In this document: positions 13,089 to 25,640 of the stretch, in pieces | Position numbering within the stretch: the first letter of the stretch is position 1 | Layout of the letters: every line of letters begins with the position of its first letter | Position numbers and translations under genes: made by a program | NCBI GenBank assembly: GCA_023374045.1 | Contig: CM041778.1 | Location: 366,518,831 to 366,582,830 of the forward strand | DNA from: Limonium bicolor | Lineage: Eukaryota > Streptophyta > Magnoliopsida > Caryophyllales > Plumbaginaceae | Reading direction: 5' to 3' | Length of the DNA stretch: 64,000 bases | Notes under the pieces: generated by a model | Told to the model about the DNA's origin: nothing | Seen by the model: the letters and a program-made list of their open reading frames with translations, nothing else | The model's database searches: none

Positions 13089-13124
13089 TTCACTAGCCCA
13101 TCTTCATTGGACGTGAAATAGTAT

Positions 13125-13217
13125 TTTGATTCGGGTGCTACAGATCTTGTCTCTCCTGACATGAGCAAAATTTCCATCACTGAACCATACTCCGACAATC
13201 AAGCTACAAGATGGTAA
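13125..13217 (+). pseudogene. copia aspartic protease remnant
   Basis: The frame starting with GAT at 13128 reads DSGATD followed by a short segment with LVSPDMS and ITEPYS, matching the DSGA(T)-D-L/H-S/T pattern at the catalytic start of copia proteases. It stops at TAA near 13217. The catalytic Asp is present; the rest of the domain is cut by the stop before the GAG-pre-integrase segment. Confidence 0.75.
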
Positions 13218-13243
13218 CGATAATCAACTCCTAATTTCTCATC

Positions 13244-14310
13244 ATGGCTCGTCCTCGTTGCTTAATTTACGATTGTCTAATGTTCAAAGTTCTCGAGATC
13301 ACCAAGAGTCTTTTATCTGTTTCCAAATTAACCAAAGATAACAATGTCTTTATGGAATTCTGGTCTTCCTCTTGCTTTGTTAAGGATTTTCAGGGGTGTA
13401 CTCTTCTCCAAGGCCACGTTGATCATGGGTTGTACACTCTTTCTCATCCCTCACCTTCTCGTCCATCATCCATGGCTCTCTCTGGAGTGTATACCTCCTT
13501 GTCTGGTTGGCATGATCGTCTGGCTCATCCACACAATAAAATCTTGTGGCGTTTAATTTCTTGTTTCATCTTCCTGTTTCTTCCAATAATATGTCCTTAC
13601 TTTGTGAACCTTGTCAGTTGGGCAAGAGTCATTAGATACCTGTGTCTGGTGCTCACACATTCTTCTTCAAATCCTTTTTATTTAATTTATTTTGATGTAT
13701 GGGGTCCCTATCCCACATAATCTATTAATGGGAATCGATATTTTGTTTGGTTTGTCGACAAATTGCACTAAATATGTATGGATTTATTTTTTGACTCATA
13801 AGTCCCAAGTTCTCCCCACCTTTACTCGTTTTAAAACAATGGTTCACACACCATTCAACTCTCATATAAAAAAACCACGTATGAAAATGTATCTACATAT
13901 CTTAATTCTTGTGGCATTCCCCATCGAATTTCATGCCCTTACACCCTTTGCTCAAAATGGCGCGGTTGAACATCGAAATCCTATCATTGTTGAAAAAGGT
14001 TAAGCTACTCTAGCCAAATCGTCCCTTCCACGTAAGTTTTGGAAACATACTTTCAAAATTGCCACTTTCCTAATTACAAGTTTCTTAAAACGTTTGGTTG
14101 TATTTGCTATCCCTTTCTTCGACCTTACAATTCCTCCAAAATGGACTATCGATCACTCCCATGCATATTCCGCTATAGCACCTCCCACAAAGGATATCTA
14201 TGTTATCACCAACCTACTGGCTGGTTATACATCTCTCCATCTGTTGTGTTCAATGAAAGAGTCTATCCCTATGTCCAACCTCACCATCTGCCCACTGATC
14301 TGTTAGGAGC
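13244..14310 (+). pseudogene. copia GAG-pre-integrase and integrase remnant
   Basis: The first frame contains LLSVSKLTKDNNVFMEFW and later WHDRLAHPH, the GAG-pre-integrase domain with the integrase zinc-binding HxxxH start. Shifted frames then read SSNPFYLIYFDVWGPYP, the start of the integrase core with its first catalytic Asp, and further on the FAQNGAVEHRN motif carrying the catalytic Glu (about 13950-13980). The segment FLKTFGCICYPFLRPYN follows at 14080-14130 and belongs to the integrase C-terminal side. At least three frame changes make it non-functional. Confidence 0.83.
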
Positions 14311-14639
14311 AGCCACCACTATCACCAACCCACCTCCCCTAGCTCCACCCGTCACTCCTTTTCTTGCTCTTTCACACCTTCTTCCATCTTCCTCTCTCAA
14401 ACCGGTACTCCTTCTCCACCACACTCGTCCGCTGCATTACCTTACTTTCACCAACAACCAACCATCAGTTCCTAACCCCCACTCATCCCTCTCGTTATCG
14501 ACCAGCTAAACACAACACACACTCCATGGTTACTTATGTGTGCATAAATTCTCTCTAACCCAGAGCTTTCACCCTAACTTTTCTTTATGACTCTACCTCT
14601 CTCCCTAAAAATGACACTCAATCACTTCAAATTCCTTCC

Positions 14640-15475
14640 TGGTAAACTGCAATAACAGCTGAGTTTGATGCCTTAATGAAAAATAAGACTTGGTCACTTG
14701 TTCCTCCTCTTTGTCATGCTAACATTGTTGGTTCTAAGTGAACTTTTAGGATTAAACGCAACTTCAACGGCTCTGTTGAGCTATATAACGTGTGCCTTGT
14801 TGCTCAAGATACACCCAAGAAGCTAGCATTGACTACTTCAACACTTCCAGTCCCGTTGTCAAACCCACCACCATCCACCTAGTTGTATCCATTGCTCTCT
14901 CCCCTGAATGGTGCATTCGATAGTTGGACATCAACAATGCATTCTTAAATGGTGACTTGACAGAAGAGGTCTATTTGGCTCAAGCTCAAGGGTTTTAAGA
15001 CTTAACCAAGCCAACCCATGTTTTCCGCTTGCATAAGGCACTGTATGGCCTTAAACAAGCACCACAGTCTTGGTTCATGAAACTCAAAACTCATCTCATT
15101 CACAGCGGGTTCACCCTTATCATTATGATACCTATCTCTTTGTATACCATGCTCTAGATGGCTAGATGCTACCATCTATGTGCTAGTGTACATTGATGAC
15201 TTAATTGTTATAGACAACTGTCCCTCTCTTGTTGCTCATTTTGTTTGCACTCTTTATCAGCGATTTTCTCTAAAAGATATGGATCATCTCAGCTTCTTTC
15301 TTGCTCTTGAGATTCGACGTACTAAATCTGGTGTGCAACAGTCTCAAGAGGGATATATCATTGAAGTCTTGCGTCACTGCCACATGGCTGATGCCAAACC
15401 TATCCCCACCCTTGCAGATCCATCATGCAACTTCAGTTGGATGGTCAACCTTGCAAACTCCAAGATTTATAGATA
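14640..15475 (+). pseudogene. copia reverse transcriptase remnant
   Basis: The reading begins with AEFDALMKNKTWSLVPP, the conserved entry to copia reverse transcriptase. It goes on through a LDINNAFLNGDLTEEVY block at about 14920-14980 with the first catalytic Asp, then ALYGLKQAP at 15040-15060. The polymerase signature is LVYIDDL at 15183-15203 (YIDD; copia usually has YVDD). Stops and shifts occur at several points, including a stop in place of the Trp of the GSKW motif near 14740. Confidence 0.85.
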
Positions 15476-15539
15476 GATCGTTGGCTCTCTTTAATTTGCC
15501 AACACTACTCGTCTGAACATTGCCTACACAGTCAGTCGT

Positions 15540-16110
15540 TTTTGCCAGTACTTGCATGCCTAACCACAACTCATTGGCGAGCGGTCAAACGTATATTACG
15601 ATATTTAAAGGACTCCTTGGATCATCACTCACACTTTTATTCCACCATCACTGATTATTTTCTTGCATATTCCGTTGCTAATTGGATATCTAATTCTGAT
15701 GATAGTCGCTCTCAGCATGGGTTTGCTGTTTCCCATGGTCCGAATCTAATCACTTGGACGTCTAAAAAGTAATGTGTGGTCGCCAGATCCAGCACTGAAG
15801 CCGAGTACCGAACTCTTGCTTATACATCTGTCAAACTTCTCTAGATCAGGAAATGGTAACACGATCTTCATGTCCATCTACCTGGTTCATCAATTTTGAT
15901 GTACGACAATGTAGATGCTTAATTTATGTCCAAAAATATTGTGATTAGTACCCGTTCCAAGCATATCAAGCTTGATTTTTATTTTATCCGTGGGTAAGTA
16001 GACTCCGGAGATCTTCGTGTTCATCACATCTCCTCTGTTGACCAGAGTACTGATATCTTCACTAAATCTCTCAGTAAAAATAGGTTTGCCCATTTATGAT
16101 CCAAGCTTCA
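15540..16110 (+). pseudogene. copia RNase H remnant and 3' end of pol
   Basis: The segment AVKRILRYLKDS near 15590 precedes the RNase H domain. Further on come ANWISNSDDSRSQHGF, with the D-DRRS-like pattern of copia RNase H, and SSTEAEYR at about 15788-15811 with the catalytic Glu. The tail reads FMSKNIVISTRSKHIKLDFYFIR and then a TDIFTKSLS-like end near 16070. Single stops interrupt the frame at about 15772, 15843 and 15921. Minus-strand open frames over this interval are shadows. Confidence 0.83.
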
Positions 16111-16149
16111 AGTGTTACCCACTATTCAGCTTGAATTTGAGTTCTCTAA

Positions 16150-19100
16150 ACTAAGATGAGAAGTTGTACTTTAGTGTATAGCTTAATTATAGGAAAAACT
16201 AATATAGTAAATAGCTATTTATGTATGTAGAATTCTTCTAATTAATCACACAATAATCATTTTCATCCTTTTATAATAAAGTAGTAGTATATATGTCAAT
16301 ATTTATTTCGTTGTGGTATGACTTTAGTATATTGCGATTTTGGTCAGACCAGTGTTGACGTACAACTGGAGTCGTGGAGAAGCAAAGAAGAGTAAAAGTA
16401 AATAATTGGAGATGAGAAGAAGACAGCAAAGCACCCACCCACGTGACACCCCCGAAATACCGAATCGTATGCGCCAACGCAGCTTTTGAGTAACGGAATT
16501 GCATTCTTTTACTAGTATTATCGAAGAAGACAGACTTTTTCTTTTCCTTGTTTTTGGGACATTAATTTTTTTAAAAGATTTTAAGCAAAATATTCTTATA
16601 TATGTTAAATTCCACCACTTATAATATCTGTACGACCATTTAGCCATCATTTTCGGTACAAATTATTGACAAATACTACTAATATAAAAAAAATCTGGTA
16701 TTATAATGTACGAAGAAATATCATATTAATTTCTCAGTGGAAAAGAGATAGACAGATGCAGCTTGAGAGTATGCCCCATCAATTGACTTCCACGAACTCA
16801 TGTACGTACAAGATACGTGTTTTCTTTTAAGCCTATAAAATTATTTGGGTAGAAGAATTTTCCATCCTACCAGTAGGCAGTAGTAGCATAGCATCTACCA
16901 GCCGAATAGTTTCCTTAAATTCTGTATATTGCTGCCTTGTTTGTTCCGAAGCTATTTTGTAAGTATTTTCTTTTTCGCGTGATTGAAGAAGCTTCTTTTT
17001 TTTTTTAAGAGGGCGTGATTGAAGAAGCTGATTGGACGAACAGGTGGCCGATGAGCAATCACTCAGCTGTCATGATATTTTGTATGATACATGGTATCAT
17101 GTACTAACGAATATATATAAACACTATAGTATCATGTACTAACGTAACAGTTTTTTTTTTTCGAAGACAGTACTATCGTAAAAGTGATATCGCCAAAAAC
17201 ATAGTATAAAACCGGTTGGCACACAGATTCTTATGGTCTCGTCAATATCATTGACATAAACAAAGAATTAGGTGGAGAATTTAGTAGATCGTCGGCAGTG
17301 AAAAGATGATGGATACAAAAAAGATGGTAGTATTAATTAATACTCTTTAATTACTTACTAGTCAGAACACCCGGTGTATGATGATGGATATTTATAGAGT
17401 ACCAATAAAAATTCTTCATATTGATTAACTACTAGATAGTAACTTCATTGTTAAAATTAAATTATTATATAACTAAAGTTAAAACACATAACACACTGGG
17501 CTTACGAGTAAAGACCGATCTAAAATAATCAGCACGGAAAAATCAAATCAATCTACTTACCGTCAATACTTTTTCTGTTAATTAAGAACTTTCAGTTTAA
17601 AAGAAGAAAAGAAATTGGAGATTGAAAAAAAAAAGGAAGACAGAGAGAGAAAAAGAAAAGAAGAGTAGTCAGCTTTTTATGGTAAAATCTGGTGATGTGG
17701 GTATTCCCTACCTCACATGGGATGTAAACAGGAACCCAATTCTCTCGGTTCCTTTTTGTTGTTGGTTGTTGCTTGCCTCGCATCTCTCAGTTTCCTTACT
17801 ATTGTCTTTCGCAGTAATTAAAACAGTAGACCTACGGAATGTGGTCTCCACCAAGCGCTCTGACATGGTCCACAAATTACAACTCACATCATATCATATG
17901 TATCCGTTGCATGGTACGAAAGTGGGTGGTTGAATGAATTACACATCTATTAGAGTATAAGTACACAATTTGAGGGATAAACTTGTTGCAATAAGTATTG
18001 TTGTTAGTCCTTAATCAGCGTAATTTTTTTTTAAATGTCATATTTGATAAGTTGTTGTATTCTAGAGTTGACCAGCATAGACCTGAATGGTTAAAAACAT
18101 AATAACACCCTTAGGATTTGCACTATTCTGAGTTATAGAACATACAATCGCATACATGCTTTAGAATCTACTAGATTCTAACAAAATTGGTTAAAGTATA
18201 TTTTTTCTTTTCCAATGAGATTAATAAGATAATAGTACTAGTGTTTTCTTCAATTTTATATTATGTCGTGATTTGTCTTTTATGTTGATTGGGAACTCAA
18301 AGTGTATGCATGCATGCTAAGATTATTATATAAAAAACTCAGTCTCGATATATAGCAATATATTAATAGTTTACACTTTTAATTAGCAACAACTTGTATT
18401 TGAAGATGTATAAGTAACATGTTGAGTGATCATTTATCTGTTAATAGTATTTTTCTACAAATGAATAAATTGCATGTCACCGTTTAGCGTAATTTGTTGA
18501 AACTCTTGTTTAAAAAAAAAAAGTAATTTGTTGAAACTCCGTTAATTAAATGATCTTCTATTCTTTTTAAGAAATGTAAAAAGCATTACAATGTTTTCGC
18601 AAGGCTTAAAAAAACAAGTAAATAAATGTATAATTAATTTTCTTGTTCCGTAGAGGCATCCGGCTTGCGTTTATTTCACGCATCCGAGCGAGACTACGTG
18701 TGTGTCATCATCAATTAATCAACAACCAACTGAGAGTAGTTTAAAAATGAACTCAAAATTCATTAATTATCATGAATAAATTATCAGTTAATTACCGAAT
18801 TTTCTGGTACAGTAATTTGTTTCTTCTGCTATTGTCCATATTACTATTATTTAAATTTATAGTAGTATTTCTAATAAATGATCATACGGAGAAAAGCTAC
18901 AATCTTTAAGTTTGGGTGGTTGTGGTGAATTAATATAATCAACATTAACTACATTACTTCTCCTATTCTAACATACGATGCTTTTTTAAAAAAAGTAATG
19001 ATTATATATTATATAAAACAGGATTATATAACAGTTGATAGATATGAGTCATATATATATCGGACATCGATAGAATTATCAAATGGTTTAGGGTAGAAGA

Positions 19101-22100
19101 GATATACAAAAACTTCAGTCGGACTCCCTCAGCACCCAACGTCTACTAGGAGCTAAGCACCTATCCAGCTAATCAAAGTCTGTTGTGAGGATTCTCATCT
19201 TCCACTAGATAATTGCTTTAGTGACACATTTCATGTCTAACAATGTTTTAAGCCTTAAAAAATATTTAACTTTTGTTATTCTATAATTTTTAACCTTGCG
19301 CCCCTCTTATATTGTCCATCATAACACTACCAATTTATTTGAATTTCTAATGTCTATATTTTCAGACCTTAATTCGTCTAGCTAAAACTAGACCATTGTA
19401 CGTATATTTGGAATATGATGGAGTAGCTAGCTAGTTAGCTATCATTGATTTGACTCAACAGTTCAAATCAATGGAAAAATAATTATGTGCAGAATCTGAT
19501 AACGGTGATGGATTTCTGTTCAACGATGGATCAGTGACTTGCAAATTAAGCTGGTTGCGCGCATCAGGTGATTGAACATGAGAATATATTTAGCTAGCGA
19601 CCTAGCTAGTAGTTAGCTCCATGAATAAAAATGTATCACATATATCATTGAATTAATATGAAGACTGTGACACAACACAAGTTTAATTGTGCGAGTAGTA
19701 TTTTTCAGCATCAGTAATGATAGTAATAATTAATACATGGTTTTTTAAAGCAAGATGTTATCTTTCACATTCGACAAACAGGAATGAAAGTGAAATGCGA
19801 ACAAATTTGATGAACAAGGGCAGGGGGCAGGTTATACGCGTACGGTTGATCGATGCTTTTAAAAAAAATCAGTAACATGGCACAGTTGATGCTTTTTTGC
19901 TGATCGTTATTTTCATTAATGGATTTTTTTTTAGTAACATGTCATATATAAATAGTTTACATTGACATATCATTATTGGTTGTTTTTTTTGTTGGTGGGT
20001 GATTTGAAAACCGCAATTTTAAGCAAAAATTCATGTGTTCCCATTAATGATTCTCCAGATCGATCGATGATACTTTCTGTAATACCTACTCTCCATTTGA
20101 TGTATGTTCTTGTTGTGAGTAGTGAGTTATATGTAGTTTTATAGTAGTACATTGTGGTGTGTGGTATATAGTATGAAGTGATGAATTTCTTAATCACTGA
20201 AATTAATTACTTTTTTTCTTTATCCATGATGCAACTATATGAAAATGTGATTAAACATTAGCTAGTTAATATTGACCGAAATTCCTAGTTCGGTACCGAC
20301 GTTTGACGAGAAATTCTACGGAAAACATGCAATCGACACTTTGCAACGTTATAATTGATGGGATGTTTGTTTGTGTTTTTTTTTTCAATGGATATGAATA
20401 TGATATGACCGTGTGAATATGGTATGTTAGTTGAGCTAGCTAGCTAGCATGACAGTAGCAACTTAAGCGCGCGCGCGCGAGCGCGGGGCCCTTAATTCCC
20501 CGGCAAAACGGGTGTCTATGTTGATTGTAGTAGAGGTAAACAAAACAAACACGAGTACCTTTCTTCAACCGGCGGGTCGTGGTCAGTTCATATATATATA
20601 TATAACTTTAAAAAATTGATAGGTTTAGTAATTAATTGTAACGTTTGGATGATATGATATGATTAATGGACGAAAATATATATCACCAACCTTAAAGAAA
20701 GAAAATAGAAGAAGAAAACAAGATGAATTGAATAAGTTGAGCAGTAGAATTGAATTGAATTGAATGTGTGCGTGGTTGTTTGGTTGTTCAATAATGGAAA
20801 TAGCTGTATACATAGCAAACCAAAACCATTCAAGGCAAGGCATGCAATTTCTGCAATCTCTATCTGTCAAATTAACTTGTCTACTATTATGATATTGCAA
20901 GTACACTGGTCAATGATCATCGACTAGCTACGTCTTCAATCATATATAATATATATGGAAAACAAAATACATATAATTCAACTGGACCACACCACATATG
21001 TACTATATTTAGTAGCACAGTACTGTAGATGAATATATATAAATAAAAACAGTACGTACGTACTATATATATTTACAACAATTATATATTTCTTTTCTAT
21101 TCACCTCTTCTTACTCTTTACATAACAATCATAAAAAAAAACCCTACAATCATCCGATCATATAGATGAAATGTCACTTTCAAAATTGACAATATATAAA
21201 CCTCTATATATCTACTTTTACTCAAATGTCTATCCACTTCATTTCATTCCAATTAATCTTTCTTTCTTATCGATATATAACTACATTCACAGACGAAATA
21301 ATTTTGGACCGACGCAAACTGGTTTAATTATTGTTACAATATTTCGACCCACCACCAATCAACCTAGCTACCTACATAACTTACTTATGCGTTAATTGTC
21401 ACTATCAATCACATTTACATGTATTCATTATGCCTTCATCAATGAATGCCCACCCGTAGTGTATATGTGTGTGTTTACACTGTTTAATTAATTAACTAAA
21501 CCTCTACCAAAACATCGGTTGTTGAGTTGAGGGGATGTTGATGATGATTATTGATTGACCACCCCTTAACTATATACATCAAAGAGGAAAGGAAAACACC
21601 ACCATAACGGATAGTGCCAAAACCATTTATTTATATATCCATAGAAATGATCAAAGGTACGCTCATTTCTACAAATACTACTAGCTACCACTATTACTAT
21701 CATATTACTCTACTCATATGCCGTTGTTGTTGATAAACACAAAGTAGCTAGATTTTGTCCCAACGGTTAGGTAGGAGGTCAACCAAAAATCCAAACCTTG
21801 ACTCCTATAGTGTGTTATCTTTTCTTAGAGTTTAACCTTAATTTATATTGGTGGGGTACGTAATTAGAGTTATTGATATTAATTAGAATTGTTTTTAAAA
21901 GGGGAACAACCACGACACCACGATTTATATGTAATTCAGTCGGTGATGTATATATTAACAAACAATGGGAATATGAATATCTTTGTTTGTCGTGAAGTGT
22001 ATGGTGAAGTCGATTGCCCACATGACAAGGATTCACGCGCGCGTACTCCCTCCATGAATCAACCTTTCATTCATTTATGTAGCTAGGTATGTTAGTGCAT

Positions 22101-22265
22101 GCTAACATAGTATATATGTCCGGGTTGTTAGACTTAGACACAGTACTATACATGAGTGTAACTGGTGGAAGTAATACAAGAAAGAATACAAGAATAAAGA
22201 ATATATTGGGTAGAATAGACAGACACACTTGACTCTTACATCCGGTCAAACTTCAACAAAAGGAT
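16150..22265. other. 6 kb intergenic region without a supported gene
   Basis: The stretch is AT-rich with frequent AGCTAGCT-like words and poly-A/T runs. I found no open frame with a recognisable domain. The frame at 17622-17933 is Lys/Glu-rich at its start and then ordinary. A G-box CACGTG occurs near 16440 and TATATATAAAC-like words near 17111, but no transcript can be tied to them. A block at 19120-19200 has more balanced composition, but I could not identify it. Confidence 0.4.
20467..20486. repeat. short (GC)n run
   Basis: Alternating G and C run for thirteen bases, followed by AGCGCGG and a GGGGCCC block, inside otherwise AT-rich DNA. Alternating purine-pyrimidine of this kind can adopt Z-form. 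No gene is nearby. Confidence 0.6.
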
Positions 22266-22269
22266 CATT

Positions 22270-22531
22270 AATTACAACTTAGTGAACACCACTAAAATAT
22301 ATTGCCTTCTTTTTTCCCAAACATCTTTTGTCCTCCCCATCGTCTTAACTATTGCCCATTTCCCAAAACATTCCAAATATAACTTTCTTGATTTCCATAT
22401 ACCTTGAGATCATGCATGTCTCATTATCTCCTTATCTGCACAATAGTTCTCAAACCTAAAAGGTTTTGGTCCTCATTTATTACTGGGGTTTAGGACCACC
22501 TTTACTGGTATGTAATATGATCTTCCCCAAT
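22270..22531 (-). pseudogene. L1-like LINE endonuclease/RT linker remnant (distal part)
   Basis: On the minus strand this continues the LINE reading from 26003 once the CACTA element and one CTA copy are removed. The frame passes from ACVFHL directly into DWGRSYYIPVKVV. This is the end of the LINE apurinic-like endonuclease domain, where a Ser-Asp-His motif is expected; here it reads SYY, so the catalytic pair is lost. A KPFRFENY segment follows, the usual bridge to the reverse transcriptase. The homology fades near 22270 and no reverse transcriptase is present. Confidence 0.7.
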
Positions 22532-22554
22532 CTACACTACTACAAAAAATGCCA

Positions 22555-22820
22555 ACGACAACTGTTAAAAACATTTAAGACAACTGTTATTAACAGTTGT
22601 ATCAGAACCAGTTGTCTTAGGGGGTTACAACTTTAGACAACTGTTATAGACCAGTTGTATAATCCAATAAAAAGACAACTGTTAATGTCACTAAACACAA
22701 CTGTTTTTAACAGTTTTAGTATATTTAGATTAGATAACTGGTAAAAACAGTTGTCCTTGATCATAATGCAACTCGTTTATGTTCCTTTTAACAACTGTTG
22801 TTAACAGTTGTCTTTTATCT
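22555..22820. repeat. CACTA sub-terminal repeats
   Basis: Words such as GACAACTGTTA, TTAACAGTTGT and ACCAGTTGT occur about ten times here, often as inverted pairs. They are typical of the sub-terminal binding sites recognised by the TnpA-like protein of CACTA elements. A smaller set stands at the other end (25875-25975). Confidence 0.75.
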
Positions 22821-23999
22821 AATTATAAATAAATTTTTAATACTCTTTTACAATTGGTTCTTACGATGGTCTTTGATCAAATTTATTGCACAATCGCATT
22901 TCAAAGTTCCTTTTCATCACTAACTAAATATTGTCAAATCTCAGTTTCTGATACATATCCAATGTGCATACCATAACATTATACAGAAGGTTTACAATGT
23001 AGTAACGAAGGTTTTAGACTATAAGCATATACAATCCCTAAACATTTACAATGTACTATCAAATGTAGTATAAAATATTTTAGACTATAAACATATACAT
23101 AAGGTTTACAGTGTAGTATCAAAGGTTTGTAGTGTAGGATCTAATACTTCATCATCTTTCTTCAACTTTTCTTTCTCTCACGAGAAGCAAATAATCCCTG
23201 CAGCCACATTACAATGAGTCAAGTTATCGTCAAAAAGTTATAAAATAATTTACAAGTTCAATTTTGTTCAGCTCCTGCAATAAACCATATGACTTGCAGC
23301 CGTGATCACTTTATTGCAAAGAAACCCAAAAAAGCCCAGAAGGATATCACATCTCTATTCTACAAGCTCTCTTATCCACCTTTGTAAGTAACACACATCC
23401 ATTTTTTCGTCTTTAATCAATAAGTCCAATTAAGGAATAACCAAACATGTAAAGATGAACCAAGTAACTGAGTTGATAAGACATGACTAACAAGATATTG
23501 AATGGGCATTGCTAGTAATAGATACAACGCTCCCACATCAGTAAGACTTGTGTACAATAAAGTTTGTCCCACTGCCGCTAAACTTATACATCTCCCATAA
23601 GTCGCAATGTGCACACTACTTCAAAATGAGATGTACACAAATGATGAGGAGGAGATCAATAATATGATTGATCAGTTCCTCTTCATCACCAGGTAAATTC
23701 ATAAAGAAAAGATGTATCGTATACTAGTGTTAGCAAACACTACCACTCAACAGACCTGCTCATTAAATATGGTACATGGAAAATTATAACGCTAACACAC
23801 CGTGGGTTCGTGTAAAAATACATGACTTGCAAAACTTAAAAACTTACTTCTTTGCCTTCAACCGTTAAGAGGCAAAAAAAATTAGCATAGCAACAAGAAT
23901 CAATGTTGGCATCGGTCTGACCAAGCACATATGGCAGATTGGTATCTTTGCTTTGCAGGGACCAACCACTTGTCTCATCAGAAAAATATCAAAAACTTC

Positions 24000-25640
24000 T
24001 ATTTTTATAATCACCAGAGAGTAGAAGATAAGTTCGACTATATTACCGGTTCCGAAATGAACTGCAATGTCAGTTCAATCTTGTGTGCAGCGAGAAGCAA
24101 ATTCAGATTTATCTCTGCAAAGGCACAAGCAAGGAGAAAGAAGAGAAGGAAATGGCGCTGAGTATGTATGTTTATTATAGCCAGTTAGGGTTGCAATCTT
24201 CAGTGCGGCAGAAAAAATCACGAACTTTTATTGTGCTAAATACTACAGAGTATAAGATAAGTTTGATTATATTACCGGTTCCAGAATGAACTGCAGCATT
24301 CTTGTTCAATTGTTAGGCATTACTTCTCAAGGTTCTCAGAATACTGAACAAAACTCCGAAAGTCATCCTGGTGAGATACCCTCTCGACCTGCAAGCACAT
24401 ACAAAACAGCAGAAAGTGACACACTTTCTAATATTATTGAATTATGAATGTCTATAACTTCAGTACCCTTCTGGTTGTGGTGCAATATGATATTCTTTCA
24501 ACAAGAGCAACACACCATTACGCAGCAGGGAAAAAGAGAGAATTGAAAAATTAAAAATCACTGAGCATTTTTAACGTCCACTACCTACCTGCATATACCT
24601 GGCAAGAACTAGAAAATCAGAACTCGGAACCAATTCCAAAATCGCTTCCTCCCTTTTATTACAAGAGGAAGTCTTCAGAAAGTGACACAGGATTCCATTT
24701 CTTTCAAGAAACCGCATTACATGAGTATTTTCACCCCTATTGAGATTACTGTTGAGATTAAAAATCAATGATGCTATTGGAAAACAGCATTACAATTAAA
24801 GGAAAAACAGAATATTTCAAAGTGTCTTGATTCAATAACCTGATCACACAAGTTATATCCACCATCATTTTTCCATATTTCCATCTTGTTATCTTCACAA
24901 GGTGCAACAAAAAAAACAAAAGCTTCTATTGTGGTAATCCTCACTGACCAGATGACAGGTTCGATTATATTACCGGTTCCGGAATAAACTGCAACGGTTC
25001 AATCTGGGCTCCATTGAGCAGCAGTTCAAGATTTATCTCTGCAGAGACGTAAGCAAACAGAAATAAGAGAATGATGACAGAGTGTGTATGTTTATCGTCA
25101 GTTAGGGTTGCAATCTTCAAGTGAGACAGAAAAATCAAAAACTTATATTGTGGTAATCACCACAAAGCAGAAGATAAGTTCAATTATATCACCGGTTCTA
25201 GAATGAACTGCAACATTCCCATTCAATTTTGTGTGCAGCGATAATCTATCCAGATCTCTGCCGAGGCACAGGCAAACAGAAGAGAATAAAATGTCGTAGA
25301 GTATGTATGTTCCTTATTGCCAGTTAGGGTTGCAATCTTCAGTGCGACAGAGAAAATGACAAACTTCTATCACGCTAAATACACATAGTAGAAGATAAGT
25401 GTAATTATATTACCTGTTCTAGAATGATTTGCTACATTCTCATTCAATTATGAGCAGCGGCCAGCAATTCCATATTTATCTCTATAGAGGCGCAAGCAAA
25501 CAGAAGAGGGTGAATGTATGTTCCTTACCGCCTCTTAGGGTTGCAATGTTCAGTGTAACAAAAAACTTGAAAAGATAAATTCGACAGAGCAGAAGATACG
25601 TTCGATTACATTACCAGTTCCGAAGGCGCAAATAGAAGAA
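24000..25640. repeat. degenerate ~220 bp repeats inside the CACTA element
   Basis: A unit containing GTAGAAGATAAGTTCGA, ATTACCGGTTCC, GAATGAACTGCA and GCCAGTTAGGGTTGCAATC recurs. The anchor ATTACCGGTTCC or a variant lies near 24041, 24271, 24969, 25189, 25409 and 25609, so spacing is 200-230 bp. The one larger gap, between copies two and three, is where the deformylase exons lie. Confidence 0.75.
24320..24748 (-). pseudogene. PURU: captured fragment of formyltetrahydrofolate deformylase (PurU type)
   Basis: Two exon-like pieces on the minus strand match the C-terminal formyltransferase-like domain of plant 10-formyltetrahydrofolate deformylase, the organellar enzyme that releases formate and tetrahydrofolate. 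The first (24589-24748) follows an AACAG acceptor, reads NTHVMRFLERNGI, then KREEAILELV and DFLVLARYMQ, and ends in CAG|GTAGG. The second (about 24388 down to 24320) follows a TTGCAG acceptor, reads VERVSHQDDFRSFVQ and SENLEK, and then hits TAA where the family has Gln (CAA). The exon that should lie between them, with the GLLPSF region, is missing. Splice sites are retained, so this was copied or moved as DNA, not as a processed transcript. It lies wholly inside the CACTA element and cannot make an enzyme. Confidence 0.8.

Larger units (their letters stand above)
13125..16110 (+). mobile_element. decayed Ty1/copia retrotransposon (pol region)
   Basis: Protease, GAG-pre-integrase, integrase, reverse transcriptase and RNase H remnants follow one another on the plus strand, the order that defines copia rather than gypsy elements. 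All are broken by stops and frameshifts. LTRs were not found; the tail after the RNase H ends near 16110 in sequence resembling the usual TDIFTK...SKLQVLP end of copia pol. The hAT element just upstream shows this copy was already present when that element inserted. Confidence 0.85.

Noticed and set aside
17622..17933. 103-residue plus-strand open frame
   Set aside because: It begins with low-complexity Lys/Glu codons from a GA-rich run and has no domain or splice context.
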